Assembly (NCBI RefSeq): GCF_014191775.1
Contig: NZ_JACHXA010000005.1
Location: forward strand, 207,684 to 271,683
Direction of reading: 5' to 3'
DNA: 64,000 nucleotides
Origin: Limibacillus halophilus
GTDB lineage: Bacteria; Pseudomonadota; Alphaproteobacteria; Kiloniellales; CECT-8803
The notes under the pieces were generated by a model that was not told the origin of the DNA, did no database searches, and was given only the letters and a program-made list of their open reading frames with translations. This document shows, one piece after another, positions 59,211 to 64,000 of this stretch. Both the position numbers and the translations under genes were made by a program. Every line of letters begins with the position of its first letter. The first letter of the stretch is position 1.

Positions 59211-60587
59211 ATGAAGGTAATCATCTGCGGAGCCGGACAGGTTGGCTTCAATATTGCGCGTTACCTTGCAAGCGAGGGGGCCGATATCACGGTCGTCGAT
59301 CGCGACCCGGACCTTGTCCAGAAGATTAGCGACAACCTGGATGTAAAGGGTCTTGTGGGATTCGCCTCCTATCCCGAGGTGCTTGAGCGCGCAGGCGCGC
59401 GCGATGCCGACCTCGTGATCGCGGTTACCTACGCCGACGAGGTCAATATGGTGGCCTGTCAGATTTGCCACTCGATCTTCGAAGTACCGACGAAGATTGC
59501 CCGCGTCAGGAACCAAAGTTATCTCGAGCCCATGTGGTCGGATTTGTTCAGTAGTGACCACATGCCGATCGACCATATCATCTCGCCGGAGCTGGAGGTC
59601 GCCCGCGGTATTGAAAGACGCCTCCAGATCACCGGCGCCTTCGACGCGATCGCGCTGGCGGATGGGAAGGTCACGCTGATCGGCGTCCGCTGTTCAAAAG
59701 AAACACCGATCCTAAATACCCCATTGCGACAGCTAACTGATTTGTTCCCGGATTTGCATATTGTGATCGTTGGCGTTCAAAGAGGGGGAAAAGGTTTTGT
59801 TCCGCGCCCCGAAGATGAACTGAGAGAGGGCGATGACGTTTATTTCATTGCCGATAGCGATCATCTGCAGCGCGCGATGGCCTCCTTTGGGCACGAGGAA
59901 CGAGCAGCCAGGCGGGTAATCATCGTCGGCGGCGGAAACATTGGGCTCAATTTGGCGCAGAGCTTCGAGGAAAAACATCCGCACGTGAATCTGAAGCTCA
60001 TAGAGGTTGATAAGGGTCGCGCAGAGTTCGTGGCTCGAACCCTGGAAAGCACGGTTGTTATTCACGGCGACGCCTTGGACTCGGATATCCTTGAGGAAGC
60101 AAATGTAAAGGCAACGGAGACCTTGATCGCGGTATCGAACGATGACGAGGTCAATATTCTCTGCTCGCTTTTGGCAAAGCAGTTTGGTTGTCAGCGGGCC
60201 GTTACACTGGTCAACAAGACTTCTTATGGAGCCTTAGTCGGTTCACTAGGGATTGATGCTATCGTTAGCCCGCGGGCCATTACCGTGTCGACAATTCTTC
60301 AGCATGTCCGCCGCGGCCGCATCCGGTCAGTTCATAGCTTGGCGGACGGTTTTGGTGAAGTCATTGAGGCAGAGGCGCTTGAAACTTCCGGGTTAGTAGG
60401 CATTCCCCTGCGGGAAGCTCGACTTCCCGAAGGCGTTTTGATCGGTGCAATCGTGCGCCCGCCGGAAGTGATTATCCCCCGCGGTGATACGGTCATCAAA
60501 GCGCATGATCGCGTTGTCCTGTTTGCCAGTGCTGAAGCTGTAAAAAAGGTCGAGAAACTGTTCTCGGTCAGGCTTGAGTTTTTCTAG
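59211..60587 (+). CDS. trkA: Trk system potassium transport regulatory subunit TrkA
   Basis: Peripheral NAD-binding subunit that gates Trk potassium channels; 458 residues. Two RCK_N-type Rossmann domains (GAGQVG at 7-12 and GGGNIG at 240-245), each followed by a TrkA_C domain (about 145-220 and 380-455). Twin RCK architecture is standard for TrkA. Located 28 bases after ntrX, a conserved alphaproteobacterial neighbour pair. The membrane partner trkH is not next to it here. Confidence 0.96.
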   Translation: MKVIICGAGQVGFNIARYLASEGADITVVDRDPDLVQKISDNLDVKGLVGFASYPEVLERAGARDADLVIAVTYADEVNMVACQICHSIFEVPTKIARVRNQSYLEPMWSDLFSSDHMPIDHIISPELEVARGIERRLQITGAFDAIALADGKVTLIGVRCSKETPILNTPLRQLTDLFPDLHIVIVGVQRGGKGFVPRPEDELREGDDVYFIADSDHLQRAMASFGHEERAARRVIIVGGGNIGLNLAQSFEEKHPHVNLKLIEVDKGRAEFVARTLESTVVIHGDALDSDILEEANVKATETLIAVSNDDEVNILCSLLAKQFGCQRAVTLVNKTSYGALVGSLGIDAIVSPRAITVSTILQHVRRGRIRSVHSLADGFGEVIEAEALETSGLVGIPLREARLPEGVLIGAIVRPPEVIIPRGDTVIKAHDRVVLFASAEAVKKVEKLFSVRLEFF

Positions 60588-60596
60588 GATTTCACC

Positions 60597-61304
60597 GTGC
60601 AGCCCTTCTCTAGAAAAGTGGTGGAAATTCAGCCGCCGATAGCGTTGATTTTCGATTGGGACAATACACTGATCGATACCTGGGCGCTGCTTCATGCGGC
60701 TCTGGAACCCACGTTCCGGGAGTTTGGCCTCCAACCCTGGAGTTTTGAGGAAACACGGCAGCATGTGCGCCGTTCGGCGAGAGAAACCTTTCCCGAACTT
60801 TTCGGGGACCGTGCCGAGCAGGCAATCGCGACCTATATCCAGCATTACCGAGAGATAAGCATTGGCAAACTCAAGGGTTTGGAAGGTAGTCAGGCCTTTT
60901 TGGAGAAAGCAGCAAACGAGGGCTGCGGCCCTCTGTCGGTGGTCAGTAACAAGACTGGAACGACTTTGCGAGATGAAGCCGCACAGCTTGGTTGGACAGG
61001 CTTTTTCAGCGCCTTGATTGGTGCCGGAGACGCTGAGTGTGACAAACCATCACATGCGCCTGTATTCATGGCTCTTTCGGTAAGTGGCGTAGAAGCCGGA
61101 AGGTCGGTTTGGTTTGTCGGTGACACCGACGTCGATGTGGTTTGCGCCAAGAATGCCGGGTGTACGTCTGTATTGTTGCGCGAAACGCCGCCAATTGCGC
61201 GGGAGTTTGCCGAATGCCCGCCGGACCTCCATGTTAAGAATTTTTCAGAATTGCATACTTTGCTTGCTCAGCATGGCTTTTTTAAATCGCAACTTCCGTG
61301 TTAG
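60597..61304 (+). CDS. HAD-superfamily hydrolase, phosphoglycolate phosphatase-like
   Basis: Predicted phosphatase of 235 residues with the HAD motifs Asp20/Asp22 in IFDWDNTLIDT, Ser117 in VVSNKTGTTL, Lys150 in CDKPSHAPVF and Asp176/Asp180 in FVGDTDVDVVCAKNAG. A helical cap lies between motifs I and II (about 30-95), as in Gph-type enzymes. Substrate unknown. GTG start 60597 has AGGAT upstream and follows trkA by nine bases, so it is probably co-transcribed. A missing typical rest of the cap does not affect the motifs. Confidence 0.88.
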   Translation: MQPFSRKVVEIQPPIALIFDWDNTLIDTWALLHAALEPTFREFGLQPWSFEETRQHVRRSARETFPELFGDRAEQAIATYIQHYREISIGKLKGLEGSQAFLEKAANEGCGPLSVVSNKTGTTLRDEAAQLGWTGFFSALIGAGDAECDKPSHAPVFMALSVSGVEAGRSVWFVGDTDVDVVCAKNAGCTSVLLRETPPIAREFAECPPDLHVKNFSELHTLLAQHGFFKSQLPC

Positions 61305-61424
61305 AAAACACGAGGGATCGACGTTTCGCCGGGCTTTCAGCGAGGACGGTGAAGCAGCGGCGATTCCAAACAAGAAGCGAGTGACCCCTATAACCACGAG
61401 CCAAAAATAAGGAGGGGCCAAAAA

Positions 61425-61676
61425 ATGGCCGCTGAAAAATCCCAGAACGTCCAGGACGTTTTCCTCAATCATATCCGTAAGAACAAGGTGCCTGTCACCG
61501 TGTTCTTGGTGAACGGCGTGAAGTTGCAAGGCATTGTATCCTGGTTCGATAATTTCTCTGTGTTGTTGAAGCGCGACGCCCACGCACAGCTTGTCTACAA
61601 GCATGCAATTTCGACGGTAATGCCGGCGGCGCCGATACAGCTCTTCGACGGTGGCAAGGAAGACGAGGAGGCTTAA
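61425..61676 (+). CDS. hfq: RNA-binding protein Hfq
   Basis: Hexameric Sm-like chaperone for small RNAs and mRNAs; 83 residues. Sm1 and Sm2 motifs ([35 protein letters not shown] and [11 protein letters not shown] with YKH) are complete, and the C-terminal tail is short as in alphaproteobacteria. AAGGAGGGG just before ATG 61425 is a very strong ribosome site. A possible TATAAC at 61389-61394 could be its -10 element, but no good -35 was found. The end overlaps hflX by 26 bases. Confidence 0.97.
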   Translation: MAAEKSQNVQDVFLNHIRKNKVPVTVFLVNGVKLQGIVSWFDNFSVLLKRDAHAQLVYKHAISTVMPAAPIQLFDGGKEDEEA

Positions 61677-63030
61677 TCTGGCGCAAGGACATGATGGATC
61701 GGAGCGTGGTCAGGGCTGGCGAGGCGCCGGCAGTGGCCGCGCTCTCGTCATTTTCCCACAATACCGCCGCGCCGCGCAGCAGCAAGCTGGCAAGGTAGCA
61801 CGCGATCCGGAGCGCCGACTGGCGGAGGCCGTCGGTTTGGTTCAGGCAATTTTTCTGAAAGTGGCGTACCAGGAAGCGGTTTCGCTTTCCAAAGTGGTGC
61901 CCGCAACCTTGCTGGGTGGTGGCTTGGTTGCGCGCCTTTGCGAGCTGATTGCAGATTTGGAGATTGAAGTTGCATTCGTGGATGCGCAGCTCACGCCCGT
62001 ACAGCAACGTAATCTGGAGCGAGCCTGGAATTGTAAGGTTATAGATCGCACCGGTTTGATTCTCGAGATTTTTGGTGAGCGAGCCCAATCCAGGGAAGGT
62101 CAGCTTCAGGTTGAACTGGCTGCCTTGACCTACCAAAGATCGCGGTTAGTGCGTTCCTGGACGCATTTGGAGCGTCAGCGTGGCGGCCTGGGATTCATCG
62201 GCGGTCCTGGCGAAAGCCAGATTGAAATAGATCGACGATTGATCACCGAGCGGATTACAAAACTTAAAAGACAGCTTGAGCAAGTGCGCCGAACAAGGGG
62301 ACTGCACCGCAAAGCGCGCAAAGCCGTGCCCAGCCCCGTGGTTGCGCTTGTTGGCTATACAAATGCCGGAAAGTCCACGTTGTTCAATCGTCTCACCGAC
62401 AGCAAGGTTTTCGCGAAAGATTTGCTGTTTGCAACGCTTGACCCAACTCTGCGGCGCCTGAAGTTGCCCGGGGGACGGGAGGTGATCCTTTCCGACACCG
62501 TCGGGTTCATTTCCGACCTGCCAACAGATCTCGTCGCTGCCTTTCGAGCAACGCTCGAAGAGGTGGTCGAAGCGGATTTGATTGTCCATGTGCGCGATAT
62601 TGCGGATCCGGACAGTGAACTGCAGCGATCCGAAGTCCTGGATGTCCTGCGTGATCTAGGGCTCGAAGAAAGGCTCGACGGCAGCGTGATTGAAGTGCTG
62701 AACAAAATTGATCTTCTTCCAGCCGAGCAGGCTAACATTGTCTTAAACCAAGCGGACAGGGATGGAAGGGCGATCGCCTGTTCAGCGCTGACCGGGCAGG
62801 GTGCCGAGTTGCTTTTGCAGGCGATAGAGGATCATCTTGCCTTGGGTCGCGATACAATCCAACGAGACGTTCCCCTGAATGATGGCAAAGCCTTGGCATG
62901 GCTTTATAGCCACGGCGAAATTATAGCGCGTGAAGATGATGATGCCGCGGCCCATTTGGAGGTTAGGTTGGCCGCTGCGGATATTGCGCGGTTTGATCGA
63001 AAATTCCCTCGCAAACGTTCAGACGCCTGA
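61651..63030 (+). CDS. hflX: GTPase HflX
   Basis: Translation-linked GTPase that splits stalled ribosomes; 459 residues from GTG 61651. The N-terminal domain (to about residue 220) contains [20 protein letters not shown] and the [20 protein letters not shown] glycine-rich motif. The G domain has G1 GYTNAGKS (235-242), [10 protein letters not shown] (G3) and NKID (G4). The GTG lies inside hfq (26-base overlap), with no ATG nearby in frame, so translation is probably coupled to hfq. hfq-hflX is a conserved pair; groES follows instead of the more common mazG. Confidence 0.94.
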   Translation: MARKTRRLNLAQGHDGSERGQGWRGAGSGRALVIFPQYRRAAQQQAGKVARDPERRLAEAVGLVQAIFLKVAYQEAVSLSKVVPATLLGGGLVARLCELIADLEIEVAFVDAQLTPVQQRNLERAWNCKVIDRTGLILEIFGERAQSREGQLQVELAALTYQRSRLVRSWTHLERQRGGLGFIGGPGESQIEIDRRLITERITKLKRQLEQVRRTRGLHRKARKAVPSPVVALVGYTNAGKSTLFNRLTDSKVFAKDLLFATLDPTLRRLKLPGGREVILSDTVGFISDLPTDLVAAFRATLEEVVEADLIVHVRDIADPDSELQRSEVLDVLRDLGLEERLDGSVIEVLNKIDLLPAEQANIVLNQADRDGRAIACSALTGQGAELLLQAIEDHLALGRDTIQRDVPLNDGKALAWLYSHGEIIAREDDDAAAHLEVRLAAADIARFDRKFPRKRSDA

Positions 63031-63058
63031 GTCCGGCAATCGAAGCAGGGCTAAAGCG

Positions 63059-63087
63059 TTGACAGTCTATCTGGGGTTCGTTAAACA
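63059..63087 (+). promoter_or_regulatory. groESL promoter
   Basis: TTGACA (63059-63064) and TAAACA (63082-63087) are separated by exactly 17 bases. The -35 is perfect consensus. The CIRCE operator starts three bases after the -10, so HrcA would block initiation. Confidence 0.8.
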
Positions 63088-63090
63088 CCC

Positions 63091-63117
63091 TTAGCACTCT
63101 GCTGGCATGAGTGCTAA
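63091..63117 (+). promoter_or_regulatory. CIRCE element (HrcA operator)
   Basis: TTAGCACTC (63091-63099), nine bases, GAGTGCTAA (63109-63117): an exact match to the CIRCE consensus. It is in the 5' part of the groESL transcript. It implies an HrcA repressor elsewhere in the genome. Confidence 0.97.
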
Positions 63118-63181
63118 TCGATCGATAAAGTCGGTCGTTTCACCCTATTCTGTTAACCGCGAAGCGATGGAGAGAAGAGCC

Positions 63182-63469
63182 ATGAAATTCAGGCCGCTTC
63201 ATGATCGCGTGGTCGTAGCACCGCTCGAGTCTGAAGAGAAAACCGCGGGTGGGATCATCATTCCCGATACCGCCAAGGAAAAGCCGATGCAGGGTAAAGT
63301 CCTCGCAGTGGGTCCGGGATCACGCGACGATAGTGGCAAACTCTGCCCACTCGACGTGAAATCCGGCGATGTCGTGCTTTATGGCAAGTGGTCGGGCACC
63401 GAGGTCAAGGTCGATGGTAAGGACGTCTTGATCATGCGTGAGTCCGATATCATGGGCATTGTGGCCTAG
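63182..63469 (+). CDS. groS: Co-chaperonin GroES
   Basis: Heptameric lid of the GroEL chamber; 95 residues from ATG 63182, preceded by GGAGAGAAGAG. The core has [20 protein letters not shown], the mobile loop [20 protein letters not shown] and [20 protein letters not shown]. An upstream frame extension of 25 residues would cross the CIRCE element and is rejected. It is followed by groEL after 70 bases, which hold no terminator. Confidence 0.97.
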   Translation: MKFRPLHDRVVVAPLESEEKTAGGIIIPDTAKEKPMQGKVLAVGPGSRDDSGKLCPLDVKSGDVVLYGKWSGTEVKVDGKDVLIMRESDIMGIVA

Positions 63470-63509
63470 ATTATTGCTTTAAAAACGACGATCAACTATC
63501 TGTAATTAA

Positions 63510-64000
<491 letters not shown>

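Noticed and set aside
58965..59576. 203-codon minus-strand frame across ntrX and trkA
   Set aside because: It overlaps two convincing genes and has no supporting motif.

Overview
The window is chromosomal core DNA from a Gram-negative alphaproteobacterium. The evidence is the gene order: lolCD-dnaE, then rpsB-tsf-pyrH-frr-uppS-cdsA-dxr-rseP-bamA-skp-lpxD-fabZ-lpxA-lpxI-lpxB, then gltA-gltX-comEC-lexA-moeA-moaC-trpCDG, then trpE-ppiD-tpiA-secG-pyrG-kdsA-eno-ftsB-pdhABC-lpd-lipA, and finally a COQ10-type gene, pncC, pgpA, ispDF, ntrBCYX, trkA, hfq, hflX and groESL. LpxI in place of LpxH, a lipoyl domain fused to PdhB, a bifunctional IspDF, the NtrY/NtrX pair and a GTTC-N7-GTTC SOS box all fit this class. 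The tight ppiD/trp/moa/lexA linkage suggests the Rhodospirillales/Kiloniellales side of it, but that placement is inference. GC content looks moderate to high and even throughout. I saw no tRNA, rRNA, insertion sequence, CRISPR array or prophage gene. No gene-free stretch exceeds 300 bases.

Region 1 (1-20.1 kb, plus strand) makes the envelope and its protein machinery. LolC/D releases lipoproteins, DnaE replicates DNA, and S2, EF-Ts, UMP kinase and RRF serve translation and nucleotide supply. UppS, CdsA, Dxr, RseP, BamA, Skp and the lipid A enzymes LpxD-FabZ-LpxA-LpxI-LpxB build the cell envelope. Many genes overlap by 1-23 bases. The run ends at a bidirectional terminator shared with convergent gltA.

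Region 2 (20.1-35.6 kb, mostly minus strand) holds citrate synthase, GltX, LexA with its operator, molybdenum cofactor genes and the tryptophan genes trpG, trpD and trpC, with trpE and ppiD further on. Two plus-strand genes, a copper-type MerR regulator (CueR) and a YibQ-like polysaccharide deacetylase homologue, separate trpE from trpG. ComEC is also on the plus strand here.

Region 3 (35.8-49.7 kb, plus strand) covers central metabolism: TpiA, SecG, CTP synthase, KdsA, enolase, FtsB, the whole pyruvate dehydrogenase complex and LipA, which makes its cofactor. An unassigned TauD-like Fe(II)/2-oxoglutarate dioxygenase is translationally coupled to lipA and sits before a COQ10-type ubiquinone-binding protein.

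Region 4 (49.7-64 kb) has pncC-pgpA-ispDF on the minus strand, then a YpjD-like membrane protein where dusB would be expected, the compact ntrB-ntrC-ntrY-ntrX-trkA-HAD run, hfq-hflX, and groES-groEL under a consensus promoter with an exact CIRCE operator. I did not find a clearly new multigene system. The least explained items are the dioxygenase after lipA, the CueR/YibQ insertion in the trp region, and the structured rpsB leader.
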